Positions 16,683 through 25,166 of a DNA stretch of 34,117 nt are shown here, piece by piece. The notes under the pieces are model-generated. The model was not told where the DNA came from. It searched no databases and saw only the letters and a list, made by a program, of their open reading frames with translations. Source of the DNA: an uncultured Eubacteriales bacterium (GTDB taxonomy: Bacteria > Bacillota > Clostridia > Oscillospirales > Oscillospiraceae); NCBI GenBank assembly GCA_949283375.1, contig CASDSM010000037.1:1-34117 (forward strand). Reading direction: 5' to 3'. Position numbers and translations under genes: made by a program. The stretch's first letter is position 1, and each line of letters starts with the position of its first letter.

Positions 16683-17432
16683 TTACCCGCCCTGCCGCAG
16701 CAGCCAGACGGCGGCACAGGCGGCCGCCACAGCCACAGGCTGATGGACCATATAGATCGCAAGGCTGTGCCGCCCCACCCAGTCGAGGACGCCGACGCGC
16801 AGGGAGAGGGCGCGCGGAGGCTCGCGCAGCAACAGCCGCCCGGCAAACCACCCCGTCAGGTAGAGGAAGAACCACGGCAGGAGGGGGAAATAGTCGCTGG
16901 AGGTGAAGCCGGGGCCGGGAAGGCCCAGGATGGTGAGCCAGCCGGAATAGAGCCCCTCCGGCAGCTCCGCGAGCACCACGCCGCCGAGCGAGAGCACCCC
17001 GCGCGCGGTCTCCCGCGTGAGCAGGAAGAGGAAAAAGCTCCCGATCAGCCCCGCGACTGCCGGGACCCTCTGCAGCAGCGGGGCGAGCAGCGTCGCCAGC
17101 AGCAGGCTGCACCCGAGCAGATTGAGCACGCCGAACCAGATGGCCTGTTCCGGCGTGGCGAGCAGGGTGACTGCCGTGACTGCCAGGCCGCAGGCGTTGA
17201 CGATCAGCCCATTTCGGACCCTGTGGCGGCTGAGATGCCAGCTCAGGCCGGAGACCAGGAGGAAGGTCCAGCAGATGCTCTGCTGCCAGATGTGGACCGC
17301 GCCGATCTCCCGCCAGCCGGGAAGGAGGCCGTAGAGGATGTAGACGTCAAAGAGAAAGTGATAGGCCACCATGTTCACCACCGCCAGCCCGCGCAGGCTG
17401 TCGATGAGCGGATATCGCCCGGATGCGTTCAT
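16683..17432 (-). CDS. Membrane acyltransferase, HGSNAT catalytic-domain-like (DUF1624)
   Basis: A 249-residue polytopic membrane protein with about seven hydrophobic segments. The N-terminal DSLRGLAVVNMVAYHFLFD is the signature of the heparan-alpha-glucosaminide N-acetyltransferase catalytic-like family, with the conserved Asp and His. Later features include SGLSWHLSR, SSDYFPLLPWFFLYLTG and GRHSLAIYMVHQP, the last typical of membrane acyltransferases. Related enzymes pass acyl groups across the membrane to a sugar; the bacterial acceptor is generally unknown and could be a cell-wall or surface glycan. A G-rich site (AAGGGGGGGAG) precedes the ATG. It is divergent from the YlbJ-like gene. Confidence 0.75.
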   Translation of the reverse strand: MNASGRYPLIDSLRGLAVVNMVAYHFLFDVYILYGLLPGWREIGAVHIWQQSICWTFLLVSGLSWHLSRHRVRNGLIVNACGLAVTAVTLLATPEQAIWFGVLNLLGCSLLLATLLAPLLQRVPAVAGLIGSFFLFLLTRETARGVLSLGGVVLAELPEGLYSGWLTILGLPGPGFTSSDYFPLLPWFFLYLTGWFAGRLLLREPPRALSLRVGVLDWVGRHSLAIYMVHQPVAVAAACAAVWLLRQGG

Positions 17433-17497
17433 AGGCTCCCCCCCTTCGCCGCCCTCCGCGCCGGGAGGCGGCGACTTCTGTTTTTCATTGCATATCA

Positions 17498-17506
17498 GTA
17501 TAGCAC
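17498..17506 (-). promoter_or_regulatory. Extended -10 promoter of the acyltransferase gene
   Basis: On the minus strand TGC-TATACT (17498-17506). No clear -35 hexamer is present 17 bp upstream, so the call rests on the extended -10. Confidence 0.45.
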
Positions 17507-17579
17507 AGCATTGCCGGCTGGTCTATCCCCCCGCCGCGCGTCATAGGATGGGACAGCCCATCGAGAGGAGGATGTGGAC

Positions 17580-18656
17580 ATGCGGCGTTTCTGGCCCTGG
17601 GCGGCGGCGGTCTACGGGGCGGCCCTGCTTCTCTTTCCGCAGGCGGGGGCGCAGGCGGCGCGGGCGGGCCTGCGGCTGTGCGCGGAGGTGATCGTCCCCT
17701 CTCTCTTTCCCTTTTTTGTTCTCTCACAGATGGCGCTCCGTCTGGGGCTGGGCCGGCGGCTGGGCGCGCTGCTCGCGCCGGTGATGGGGCCCCTCTTTCG
17801 CACCGGCGGCGCGGGCGGCGCCGCCCTCGCCCTCGGGATGGTCGGGGGCTACCCCGCCGGGGCGGAGGCGGTGCGCGACCTGCTCGACCGGGGCGACTGC
17901 TCCCCGGAGGAGGCGGAGCGGCTGCTCTGCTTCTGCAACAATGCCGGCCCGTCCTTTGTCCTCTCCGTCGCGGGGGTCTCCGTCTTCGGGAGCCTGGCGG
18001 CAGGCGGGCTGCTACTGGCAGCCCACCTGCTCTCCGCCCTGCTCGTGGGCGTCCTCCTGCGCAGCAGGGCAATTCCCCTTCCACTCACGCATCATACTCC
18101 CATCTGCACCCCGGCGCGGACGGACGGCGCGCCCCTGCCGCACAGCGTCCGCCGGGCGCTGGAGGCCACCCTGCAGGTCTGCGCCTATATCGTGCTCTTT
18201 GCCGTCCTGCTCGGGCTGGCGGAGGAGGCGGGGCATCTCCTCCCCCTCTGTCCGCCGGACTGGCTCTCCGCCCTGCTGCGCGGCGCGCTGGAGCTCTCCA
18301 ACGGCGTCTGCGCGCTGGAGGGGATGGCGGACCGGGGGCTGGCGATGGAGCTCACCGCCTTCCTGCTCGGCTGGGGTGGGCTGTGCGTCCACTGCCAGAC
18401 CGCCGCCCTGCTGGAGGGGAGCGGTCTGCCCCTCCTCCCCTACCTGCGCGCCAAGGCGGCGCAGGGCCTCCTCTCCGCCGCTCTGGTCCACCTGGCGCTC
18501 AGGCTCCTGCCCGGCCTCGCGGCCTCCCTGTCCGGACAGAGCGCCGCATCGGCGCGCCCCCTCCCCCTTCTCGTCCCCGCCGTTGGAGCGCTGGCCCTCC
18601 TCGCGGTGGTCATACTGACAAAAAGAGCTGGAAAAAAACAGTCCAAGCCGGTATAA
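17580..18656 (+). CDS. YlbJ-like sporulation integral membrane protein (Gate domain)
   Basis: A 358-residue membrane protein with about eight hydrophobic segments. The N-terminal half holds a nucleoside-recognition/Gate-type domain with VPSLFPFFVLS, MVGGYPAGAEAV, the SPEEAERLL helix and CFCNNAGPSFVLSVAG, an arrangement seen in YlbJ, a Bacillus protein needed for spore cortex formation. The second half repeats a similar pattern (TLQVCAYIVLFAVLL, ELSNGVCALEG, LLGWGGLCVHCQTAALL), giving an internal duplication. An in-frame GTG at 17574 is too close to GAGGAGG (17565-17571); ATG 17580 is at the right distance. Spore genes elsewhere in the window support the assignment, but a transporter outside sporulation is possible. 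Confidence 0.68.
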   Translation: MRRFWPWAAAVYGAALLLFPQAGAQAARAGLRLCAEVIVPSLFPFFVLSQMALRLGLGRRLGALLAPVMGPLFRTGGAGGAALALGMVGGYPAGAEAVRDLLDRGDCSPEEAERLLCFCNNAGPSFVLSVAGVSVFGSLAAGGLLLAAHLLSALLVGVLLRSRAIPLPLTHHTPICTPARTDGAPLPHSVRRALEATLQVCAYIVLFAVLLGLAEEAGHLLPLCPPDWLSALLRGALELSNGVCALEGMADRGLAMELTAFLLGWGGLCVHCQTAALLEGSGLPLLPYLRAKAAQGLLSAALVHLALRLLPGLAASLSGQSAASARPLPLLVPAVGALALLAVVILTKRAGKKQSKPV

Positions 18657-18704
18657 TAATATCTAATGAAAAAAACGCCCGGCCATCCGGCCGGAGGGAA
18701 GGAC

Positions 18705-19019
18705 GTGGATGCCGTCATGCTGTTTCGAGAGGAGATCGAGCCCCGCTGTGCCTACTGCCGCCACGGCGAGCCGCTGAGCGAGGAGAGCGTGCTCTGCCCG
18801 AAAAAAGGGGTCGTGGACGCGGGAGGACACTGCCGCAGCTTTGTCTATGACCCGTTCCGGCGCACGCCGCCGGTACAGGCCGCGCCCGACTTCAGCCATT
18901 TGAAGGACGAGGATTTCTCCCTGGAGATCGGGGAGGACGCCCCGCCGGAGGACGGAGAGCCGGAACACGCAGCTCCAGAGGACACAGCGGCAGAGAACGC
19001 CGCGTCAGAGGGCGACTGA
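18705..19019 (+). CDS. Small conserved protein with four cysteines
   Basis: Function not recognised. The protein of about 104 residues contains FREEIEPRCAYCRHGEP, then LCPKKGVVDAGGHCRSF: four cysteines (CxxC, C, C) that could bind zinc in a knuckle. The motif DEDFSLE follows, and then a low-complexity acidic tail rich in Glu, Ala and Pro. From memory, proteins with this EPRCAYC...CPKKG pattern recur as uncharacterised genes in related Clostridia. The start is uncertain: GTG 18705 has GGAGGG 7 bp upstream; ATG 18717 and ATG 18666 are alternatives. It lies directly after the YlbJ-like gene on the same strand and may be co-transcribed. Confidence 0.65.
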   Translation: MDAVMLFREEIEPRCAYCRHGEPLSEESVLCPKKGVVDAGGHCRSFVYDPFRRTPPVQAAPDFSHLKDEDFSLEIGEDAPPEDGEPEHAAPEDTAAENAASEGD

Positions 19020-19099
19020 AGGCCGCGCATAATTCTCCCCCGCCCGGGCCATAGTAAGGGCGTGACGGCCACTGCGCCGGCACGGAGGAGGGAGAAACC

Positions 19100-19315
19100 A
19101 TGCTCGACAGAATTACCCTGATCCTGACCATCATCGGCGGACTCAACTGGGGCCTGATCGGCCTGTTCCGCTTCGATCTGGTCGCATTCCTGTTCGGCGG
19201 CTCGGGCAGCCTGTTCAGCCGGATCGTCTATGCCGTCGTCGGCCTGTGCGCGATCTGGTGCATCTCGCTGCTGTTTCGGGACACCGATCCGGCGCGCACA
19301 GAGGCGGCGCGGTAA
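19100..19315 (+). CDS. DUF378 small membrane protein
   Basis: A 71-residue protein with two hydrophobic segments (residues about 5-22 and 41-60) and the DUF378 hallmark IGGLNWGLIGLFRFDLV near the N-terminus. The family (Bacillus YuzA-like) has no established function. GAGGAGGGAGA precedes the ATG. It is followed by its own terminator; the neighbouring gene ends 80 bp upstream. Confidence 0.85.
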   Translation: MLDRITLILTIIGGLNWGLIGLFRFDLVAFLFGGSGSLFSRIVYAVVGLCAIWCISLLFRDTDPARTEAAR

Positions 19316-19329
19316 GCCGCAGCCCCCGC

Positions 19330-19368
19330 GCGGCCAGGGCGTGAACAGCGTCCCTGGCCGCTTTTTTC
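19330..19368 (+). terminator. Intrinsic terminator after the DUF378 gene
   Basis: GCGGCCAGGG (19330-19339) pairs with CCCTGGCCGC (19352-19361) and six T follow. Confidence 0.9.
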
Positions 19369-19422
19369 GTCCAAATTTTCGCCGCTAAGCGGATTTTTCA
19401 CCTGATCCCGACAAATTATCTC

Positions 19423-19451
19423 TTGCATCCCGGTCACGCGAACTATATAAT
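19423..19451 (+). promoter_or_regulatory. Promoter of the GntR-family gene
   Basis: TTGCAT (19423-19428), 17 bp, then a perfect TATAAT (19446-19451). The gene's ATG lies about 85 bp downstream, so there is a substantial 5' leader in which I see no clear operator. Confidence 0.75.
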
Positions 19452-19539
19452 ATTTTTACGAAACGATCGCAGTGCAATGCATTCGCGCGGCGCCGCCGTC
19501 CTTCCCCCGCGGACAGACGCCGTCAGAGAGGAGATTCGT

Positions 19540-20262
19540 ATGGCCAGTGCAAGCAACGTGACCAAACAGATTATTGCCTACCTGTCCGAAAATATTCGAA
19601 ACGGCTCCTGGCCGGTCGGCAGCAAGCTGCCCTCTGAGCACCAGCTCTGCCAGATGCTGGGCGTGAGCCGCATCAGCGTGCGCAGCGCCATGCAGCACTT
19701 GGCCGCCATCGGCGCGGTCCAGACCATACGCGGAAAGGGGAGCTTTTTGCTCTCTGCCGACCTCTCCGCGCTGGGGGAGGACCTCTCCATCCGCTCCACC
19801 GAGCGGCTGCGGGAGATCTTTGAGTTTGCCCGCCTGGCTTGGCCGCCGATGTGCCGTCAGCTCGCCGGGCAGATCGACCCGCCCGGTCTGCATCGACTGG
19901 AGGTGATCGCCCTGCGCCTGCGCCAGCTCCCCGAGGGGGAATGGCGGCAGCTGGTCCATCTGGTGATGGAGTTTCACTACGCCCTCAGCCTCGCCTTTCG
20001 CAACTCCCTGATCACCGAGATGACGGAGAGCGTCCTGCGCGAGCTGGCCACCTATCACTGCGTGGACAACTGGAATCTGGTCTATCACGGGCTGGTCTAC
20101 TATTTCGACCTCCTGCTCACCGCCCTGCGCATGGGCGACGGGGAGCGGGCCGCCGTCGCCATGGGGGACTACCTGCGCCACTCGGTCGAGTTCTGCTATC
20201 CACTCACAGAGCCGCAGCAGGCCGGCCAGCCGGAGGGCGGCGAGGCGCTGCCGGAGGCGTGA
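19540..20262 (+). CDS. GntR-family regulator, FadR-type
   Basis: A 240-residue transcription factor. The N-terminal winged helix (about 8-70) shows GSKLPSEHQLCQMLGVSR and IRGKGSFLL, typical of GntR. The C-terminal all-helical part has HLVMEFHYAL and YLRHSVEF, consistent with an FCD ligand-binding domain that uses Asp/His metal ligands. Members usually sense a sugar acid or other small carboxylate; the ligand here is unknown. The longer open frame from 19423 begins inside the promoter, so ATG 19540 with GAGAGGAG upstream is chosen. No obvious target operon is adjacent: the DUF378 gene is terminated upstream, and the copper operon has its own regulator. Confidence 0.85.
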   Translation: MASASNVTKQIIAYLSENIRNGSWPVGSKLPSEHQLCQMLGVSRISVRSAMQHLAAIGAVQTIRGKGSFLLSADLSALGEDLSIRSTERLREIFEFARLAWPPMCRQLAGQIDPPGLHRLEVIALRLRQLPEGEWRQLVHLVMEFHYALSLAFRNSLITEMTESVLRELATYHCVDNWNLVYHGLVYYFDLLLTALRMGDGERAAVAMGDYLRHSVEFCYPLTEPQQAGQPEGGEALPEA

Positions 20263-20280
20263 GCGCCCACACAAAGCCGC

Positions 20281-20341
20281 TTGACAACCCTTTCGCAGGG
20301 TGTTATACTGCTCTCAAAGACACCCCCCTGGGGTGGGGTAA
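20281..20341 (+). promoter_or_regulatory. Copper operon promoter with CsoR-type operator
   Basis: TTGACA (20281-20286), 17 bp, TATACT (20304-20309). Just past the start site lies a C-run/G-run pseudo-palindrome (about 20321-20340, core ACCCCCCTGGGGT then GGGGTA), the typical form of CsoR operators. CsoR is encoded at the end of this operon, so repression lifted by Cu(I) is expected. Confidence 0.85.
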
Positions 20342-20392
20342 TCTCCACTCCGGGTCCCAGGCTGCCGGAACGCAATGGAGGTCAAACGCACC

Positions 20393-22957
20393 ATGAAGCA
20401 GTCCTTTACCATCACGGGCATGAGCTGCGCCGCGTGCAGCGCTCACGTCGAGCGCGCGGTGAACGCCCTGCCCGGCATCCAGTCCGCCAGCGTCAATCTG
20501 CTGGCCAACAGCATGACGGCAGAGTTTGACGAGTCCGCCCTCTCCGTCGAGCAGATCTGTCAGGCGGTGGAGCAGGCTGGCTACGGCGCAGTCCCCGCCG
20601 GGGGCGGCGCGCAGCGTCAGGCCGCCCGGCCCGACCCGCAGGCGGCCGTGGAACAGGAGATCCGCGCGATGCGACACCGCCTCGTCTGGTCCATCGTCTT
20701 CCTTCTCCCCCTGTTCTACCTCGGGATGGGGCACATGATGGGCCTGCCGCTGCCCGGATTTCTGACCGGGGCGGAAAACGCGATGGTCTATGCCCTCGCA
20801 CAGCTCATCCTGGTCCTCCCCATCCTCTATCTGAACGACAAGTACTTCATCAACGGTTTCCGCTCCCTCGCGCGGCGCGCGCCCAACATGGACTCGCTGA
20901 TCGCCATCGGCGCGGCGGCCGGCATGATCTACTCCGTCTACGCCCTCTTTGTCATCGCCGCCGCCCTCGGCCGGGGCGATCTGGAGACGGCGCACGAGTT
21001 TCAGATGAACCATCTCTATCTCGAGTCCGCCGGCATGATCCTCACCCTGATCGACGTGGGCAAGTATCTCGAGACGCGCAGCAAGGGCAAGACCTCGGAC
21101 GCCATCCGCCACCTGATCGGCCTGCAGCCCAAGACGGCGCGCGTCCTGCGCGGCGGCGCGGAGACGGAGGTGCCCATCGAAGAGGTGCAGGTGGGCGACC
21201 GCATCGTCGTCCGGCCGGGCCAGTCCATCCCGGTGGACGGCGTCGTGGAGGAGGGCTCCACCTCCGTCGACGAGTCCGCCCTGACCGGCGAGCCCATCCC
21301 GGCGGAGAAACACCCGGGCGACAAGGTCTCCGGCGGCACGATCAACGGCAACGGCGCCTTTACCTTCACCGCCTCCCGCGTCGGGGAGGACACGACCCTC
21401 GCGCAGATCATCCGTCTGGTGGAGGAGGCCTCTGCCTCCAAGGCGCCCATCGCCAAGCTGGCCGACCGGGTGGCGGGCGTCTTTGTCCCCGTCGTGCTCG
21501 GTATCGCGCTGGTGACCGGCATCGTCTGGATGGCGGTCACCGGGTCGGTCACCGCCTCGCTGACGGCGGCGATGTCGGTGGTGGTGATCTCCTGCCCCTG
21601 CGCGCTCGGACTGGCCACGCCGGTGGCCATCATGGTGGGTACCGGCAAGGGCGCGGAGCTGGGCATCCTCTTCAAGTCCGCCGAGAGCCTGGAGACGCTG
21701 CACAAGGTGAACACCATCGTGCTGGACAAGACGGGCACCATCACCCGCGGCAAGCCCCAGGTGACCGACCTGCTGCCGGCCGCCGGGCGCGGCGAGGAGG
21801 AGCTGCTCGGCCTGGCCGCCTCGCTGGAGGCCGCCTCGGAGCACCCGCTGGCGGAGGCAATCGTCACCCTCGCCCAGGCGCGCGGGACTGAGACCCGGCC
21901 GGTGCGGGACTTCCAGGCCAGGCCCGGCCTCGGCCTCACCGCCCGCATCGGACAGCACGCCTATGCCGCCGGCAACCGCCGCCTGATGGCGGAGCTGGGC
22001 GTACAGATCGACGCGGCGCAGGCGGAGGCCCTCGCCGACAGCGGCAAGACCCCGCTCTACTTCAGCGAGGACGGGCGCTATCTCGGCGCCATCGCCGTGG
22101 CGGACCTGGCGAAGGAGACGAGCGCGCGCGCCATCCACGCCCTGCAGAGCGAGGGGATCGAGGTGGTCATGCTCACCGGAGACAACGCCCGTACCGCCCG
22201 CGCCGTCGCCGCCCCGCTCGGCATCCGCCAGGTGGTCGCCGAGGTGCTCCCGCAGGACAAGGAGCGGCAGATCGCCCGCCTGCAGGCCGAGGGCAAGACG
22301 GTCGCCATGGTGGGCGACGGCATCAACGACGCCCCCGCCCTCGCCCGGGCGGACGTGGGCATCGCCATCGGCGCGGGCACCGACGTGGCGATCGAGTCGG
22401 CGGACGTGGTGCTGGTCAAGTCCGACCTCACCGACGCGGCGGGCGCGGTGCAGCTCTCGCGCAAGGTGATCCGGAATATCCGGCAGAACCTGTTCTGGGC
22501 CTTCTGCTACAACTGCCTCGGCATCCCGCTGGCCGCCGGCGTGTTCTATCCCCTGCTCGGCTGGCAGCTCAGCCCGATGTTCGGCGCCGCGGCGATGAGC
22601 CTCAGCTCGGTCTGCGTGGTCTCCAACGCCCTGCGCCTGCGCCTCTTCCAGCCCAGGTACCCGGAGGGGGTCTCCGCGCCCGTCGAGCCGGAGGTCCTCA
22701 GCCAGACCTGTCCCATCCCAACCACACAAAAAGGAGAAGATGCTGCTATGACCAAGACCCTGACCATCAACGGCATGATGTGCCCCCACTGCAAGGCCAC
22801 CGTGGAGAAGGCCCTCTCCGCCCTCGAGGGCGTGAGCGCCTGCACCGTCGACCTGGACGCCAAGACCGCCACCTGCACCCTGTCCGCCCCTGTGGAGGAC
22901 CAGGTGCTCTCCGATGCCGTCACCGGCGCGGGCTACGAAGTGGTCTCCGTCCGGTGA
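20393..22957 (+). CDS. copA: Cu(I)-exporting P1B-type ATPase with C-terminal CopZ-like domain
   Basis: Pumps copper(I) out of the cell using ATP. The 854 residues hold, in order: an N-terminal heavy-metal domain with GMSCAAC (Cys12, Cys15), about eight membrane segments, the actuator loop with TGEP, the membrane metal site Cys401-Pro-Cys403, the phosphorylated Asp445 in DKTGT, the SEHPLAEAI nucleotide-site motif, and GDGIND with Asp642. Unusually, after the last membrane pair and a linker of about 30 residues, a second metal domain begins at Met786 (MMCPHC, Cys797 and Cys800), equivalent to a whole CopZ chaperone. The start is ATG 20393, since ATG 20375 lies in the ribosome binding site TGGAGGT. 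csoR overlaps the stop. Confidence 0.95.
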   Translation: MKQSFTITGMSCAACSAHVERAVNALPGIQSASVNLLANSMTAEFDESALSVEQICQAVEQAGYGAVPAGGGAQRQAARPDPQAAVEQEIRAMRHRLVWSIVFLLPLFYLGMGHMMGLPLPGFLTGAENAMVYALAQLILVLPILYLNDKYFINGFRSLARRAPNMDSLIAIGAAAGMIYSVYALFVIAAALGRGDLETAHEFQMNHLYLESAGMILTLIDVGKYLETRSKGKTSDAIRHLIGLQPKTARVLRGGAETEVPIEEVQVGDRIVVRPGQSIPVDGVVEEGSTSVDESALTGEPIPAEKHPGDKVSGGTINGNGAFTFTASRVGEDTTLAQIIRLVEEASASKAPIAKLADRVAGVFVPVVLGIALVTGIVWMAVTGSVTASLTAAMSVVVISCPCALGLATPVAIMVGTGKGAELGILFKSAESLETLHKVNTIVLDKTGTITRGKPQVTDLLPAAGRGEEELLGLAASLEAASEHPLAEAIVTLAQARGTETRPVRDFQARPGLGLTARIGQHAYAAGNRRLMAELGVQIDAAQAEALADSGKTPLYFSEDGRYLGAIAVADLAKETSARAIHALQSEGIEVVMLTGDNARTARAVAAPLGIRQVVAEVLPQDKERQIARLQAEGKTVAMVGDGINDAPALARADVGIAIGAGTDVAIESADVVLVKSDLTDAAGAVQLSRKVIRNIRQNLFWAFCYNCLGIPLAAGVFYPLLGWQLSPMFGAAAMSLSSVCVVSNALRLRLFQPRYPEGVSAPVEPEVLSQTCPIPTTQKGEDAAMTKTLTINGMMCPHCKATVEKALSALEGVSACTVDLDAKTATCTLSAPVEDQVLSDAVTGAGYEVVSVR
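22748..22957 (+). other. Embedded CopZ-like module with its own ribosome binding site
   Basis: Inside copA and in the same frame, AAAAAGGAG (ending 22736) precedes ATG 22748 by 11 bases. From it a complete 69-residue copper chaperone could be made ([10 protein letters not shown] at the metal site, then a ferredoxin-like fold ending GYEVVSVR). No stop codon separates it from CopA, so both a fused protein and a free CopZ are possible. This looks like a former separate copZ gene merged with copA, but alternative initiation has to be shown by experiment. Confidence 0.6.
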
Positions 22958-23226
22958 AGGCGGACCAGAGCAAAGTCACCCGCCTGCTCAAGACCGCGCG
23001 CGGACAGATCGACGGCATTCTGCGCATGGTGGAGGAGGACCGGTACTGTGTGGACATCTCCAACCAGCTGATGGCCACGCAGTCCATCCTCTCGCGGGTG
23101 AACGCCGAGGTGCTCAAAGCCCACATGTCCCACTGTGTACGCGAGGCGATGCAGGCCGGCGACGCCGAGGCAGAGGAGAAATTGCAGGAGATCACCGACC
23201 TGCTGGACAAGCTGGTGCGCAGGTGA
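22954..23226 (+). CDS. csoR: Copper-sensing repressor CsoR
   Basis: A 90-residue all-helical repressor that releases DNA when it binds Cu(I). Seen: [18 protein letters not shown] with the first copper cysteine, then [10 protein letters not shown] and the HMSHC pair that supplies the His and second Cys (x-Cys, His-x3-Cys), the full CsoR copper triad. The GTG start at 22954 overlaps the copA stop (GTGA), so translation is probably coupled. The frame is open further upstream only as an alternative reading of copA. It regulates the operon through the G/C-run operator at about 20321-20340. Confidence 0.94.
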   Translation: MKADQSKVTRLLKTARGQIDGILRMVEEDRYCVDISNQLMATQSILSRVNAEVLKAHMSHCVREAMQAGDAEAEEKLQEITDLLDKLVRR

Positions 23227-23241
23227 TTCCCTCCCCCGAAC

Positions 23242-23292
23242 AGACAGGACGCATTTCCCGGGAAACGGCTCGGGAAATGCGTCCTGTCTTTC
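23242..23292. terminator. Long terminator between csoR and the convergent HAD gene
   Basis: A perfect 19-bp stem, 23242-23260 with 23271-23289, encloses a ten-base loop. TTTCC follows on the plus strand; the minus strand has a weaker run. It ends the copper operon and probably also the minus-strand transcript. Confidence 0.85.
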
Positions 23293-23295
23293 CTA

Positions 23296-23949
23296 TCAGT
23301 CCCTGTCAAAAACAGCCAGCAGCTCCTCCGGCCGGTCGAGGAGGAACTTCGGCCCCAGCGCGGCCAGCTGCGCCCGGTCCCGGAAGCCCCAGGTCACGCT
23401 GGCGCAGTCCAGTCCGGCGTTCCGGGCGGTGGCGAAGTCCACCTCGGAGTCCCCGACGTAGAGGCACTCCGCCGGGGTCTTCCCGAGCCGGCGCAGGACC
23501 TCCTGAACCATGTCGGGGTAGGGCTTGCGCCGCAGGCCGGCGTGCTCCCCCATGGAGAGGTCCATGTAGTCCCCGAAGAAGTGGCAGCTGAGCGGCCCCA
23601 CCGCCTCGTCCGGCTTGTTGGAGACCACCGCCATCGTGATCCCCCGCGCCCGGAGCGCGGCGAGCAGGTCAAGGATGCCGGGATAGGGCCTCGTCTCGAT
23701 CAGATCATGCGCGGCATAGTAGCGGCGGTACCAGGCGGTCACCTCCTGATAGCGCGCGTCCTCCCGCGGCCAGGGGAGCATCTGGTCCATCAGGACGAGG
23801 ACGCCGTTGCCGACGCTGGCGCGCACCTTCTCCAGCGTCACCGGCGGGAGGCCCGCGTGGGCCAGCGCGGCGTTCACCGCGGCGGCGAGGTCGTCGAGCG
23901 TGTTGAGGACGGTGCCGTCCATATCGAAGATCACGGTATTGTAGGCCAT
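23296..23949 (-). CDS. HAD-family phosphatase, phosphoglycolate-phosphatase-like
   Basis: A 217-residue haloacid dehalogenase enzyme. Seen: motif I FDMDGTVLNT with the nucleophile and acid aspartates, a helical cap (about 15-85), motif II VVSNKPDEAV, the lysine in LRRKPYPD and motif IV YVGDSEVDFATARNAG. This set matches phosphoglycolate phosphatase and the related pyrophosphatase PpaX; the substrate cannot be fixed from sequence. The ATG at 23949 has AAGGAGGG at good distance; the open frame further upstream includes a hairpin and is not used. It follows sigF on the same strand but has its own extended -10 element. Confidence 0.85.
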   Translation of the reverse strand: MAYNTVIFDMDGTVLNTLDDLAAAVNAALAHAGLPPVTLEKVRASVGNGVLVLMDQMLPWPREDARYQEVTAWYRRYYAAHDLIETRPYPGILDLLAALRARGITMAVVSNKPDEAVGPLSCHFFGDYMDLSMGEHAGLRRKPYPDMVQEVLRRLGKTPAECLYVGDSEVDFATARNAGLDCASVTWGFRDRAQLAALGPKFLLDRPEELLAVFDRD

Positions 23950-23965
23950 GATATCACCCTCCTTC

Positions 23966-23993
23966 GCCCCGTTTCGGGGCAAGGAGTATTGTA
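23966..23993 (-). promoter_or_regulatory. Extended -10 promoter and short hairpin before the HAD gene
   Basis: On the minus strand TGG-TACAAT (-10 at 23988-23993) overlaps the end of the sigF region. GCCCCG/CGGGGC (23966-23971 with 23975-23980) forms a small hairpin directly before the ribosome binding site. No clear -35 was found. Confidence 0.4.
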
Positions 23994-24008
23994 CCATGTC
24001 CGCCGCCG

Positions 24009-24713
24009 CTATTCCAGCTTTTTCCGCAGGTGTTCCACCGCGCGGCGCTCGATGCGGGAGATCTGCACCTGGCTGACGCCGACGATGCGCGCGGTCTTCT
24101 CCTGGGTCAGGCCGCGAAAGTAGCGCAGGGCGATCACGGTGCGCTCCCGCTCAGGGAGCTCTGCAACCGCCTGGCGCAGGGCGAGGGACTCGACGATCTC
24201 CCCCTCGATGCCCTCATCCCCCAGGGCGGACTCCAGCGTGAGGCCGTCCGACGTCTCGCCCTGGAGGGAGGAGACCGCGCCGGCGGCCAGCTCTGCCGCT
24301 GCGATCTCCTCAGGCGAGAGCCCGGTCTCATCAGAGATCGCCGAGAGGCCCGGCTCCTGGCCGAGGGCGGCGCGCAGCCGCTCGCGCGCGGCGCGGACCA
24401 GGGCGGCGTGCTCCTTGAGGGTGCGGCTGACCTTCACCGGCCCGTCGTCGCGCAGGAAGCGGCGCATCTCCCCGGCAATCTTGGGGACAGCGTAGGTGGA
24501 AAACTGGGTGCCAAAGCGCTCGTCAAAGCTGTCGAGCGCCTTGAGAAAGCCGATGCAGCCGAGCTGAAACAGGTCCTCCATCTCCACCCCGCGTCCGGCG
24601 TAGCGGCGCACGATGGACCAGATCAGCTTGTCATTCTCCGCCAGCAGGGTCTCGCGCGCCGCCTTGTCCCCCCGTTGGGCGGCCGCGAGGAGCTGGCCCT
24701 GGCGCAGCGTCAT
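24009..24713 (-). CDS. sigF: Forespore sigma factor F
   Basis: The first compartment-specific sigma factor of sporulation, active in the forespore. The 234 residues contain sigma-70 region 2 (DLFQLGCIGFLKALDSFDERF then FSTYAVPKIAGEMRRFLRDDG), region 3 and the region 4 helix-turn-helix (LTQEKTARIVGVSQVQISRIE). Its start codon overlaps the spoIIAB stop (ATGA), as in other spoIIA operons. The gene order spoIIAA-spoIIAB-sigF separates it from sigG, which has a very similar sequence but a different context. Activity is held by SpoIIAB and released by SpoIIAA. Confidence 0.95.
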   Translation of the reverse strand: MTLRQGQLLAAAQRGDKAARETLLAENDKLIWSIVRRYAGRGVEMEDLFQLGCIGFLKALDSFDERFGTQFSTYAVPKIAGEMRRFLRDDGPVKVSRTLKEHAALVRAARERLRAALGQEPGLSAISDETGLSPEEIAAAELAAGAVSSLQGETSDGLTLESALGDEGIEGEIVESLALRQAVAELPERERTVIALRYFRGLTQEKTARIVGVSQVQISRIERRAVEHLRKKLE

Positions 24714-25147
24714 CGCTGCGCGCGCACCGAGATCTTCTTGCGCATCGAGACGGTGGTCCCCCGGCCGGGCGTGGAGCGGACCCTGACGGTGTCCATAAAG
24801 CTCTCCATGATGGTAAAGCCCATCCCGCTGCGCTCCGCCCCGCCGGTGGTGAACATCGGCTGGCGGGCCTTTTCAATATCCGGGATCCCCGCCCCCCAGT
24901 CCTGGACCACCACCTCCAGGCAGTTGTCCGGATAGATGCGCAGCTTGAGCGCCACCCGGCCCAGCTGGTCCGGGTAGCCGTGGACGATGGCGTTGGTCAC
25001 CGCCTCGGAGACCGCCGTCTTGATATCCCCCAGCTCCTCCAGGGTGGGGTCGAGCTGGGCGGCAAAGCAGGCCGCGCTGGCGCGGGCAAACGCCTCGTTC
25101 GCGCTACGGCTGAGAAACTCCAGCTTCGCGCTGTTGATCGCCTTCAT
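24710..25147 (-). CDS. spoIIAB: Anti-sigma F factor / serine kinase
   Basis: Binds and silences SigF, and phosphorylates SpoIIAA with ATP. The 145-residue GHKL-type fold shows the N-box EAVTNAIVHGY, the G1 box DWGAGIPD and the G2 box SGMGFTIM, all expected of SpoIIAB. It begins 19 bp after spoIIAA with AAAGGGGAG upstream and ends in a 4-bp overlap with sigF. Length and order agree with other spore formers. Confidence 0.96.
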   Translation of the reverse strand: MKAINSAKLEFLSRSANEAFARASAACFAAQLDPTLEELGDIKTAVSEAVTNAIVHGYPDQLGRVALKLRIYPDNCLEVVVQDWGAGIPDIEKARQPMFTTGGAERSGMGFTIMESFMDTVRVRSTPGRGTTVSMRKKISVRAQR

Positions 25148-25166
25148 CGGTATGTATTCTCCCCTT

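Noticed and set aside
20303-22789. 828-codon minus-strand frame opposite copA
   Set aside because: Antisense shadow; copA has all P-type ATPase motifs on the other strand.
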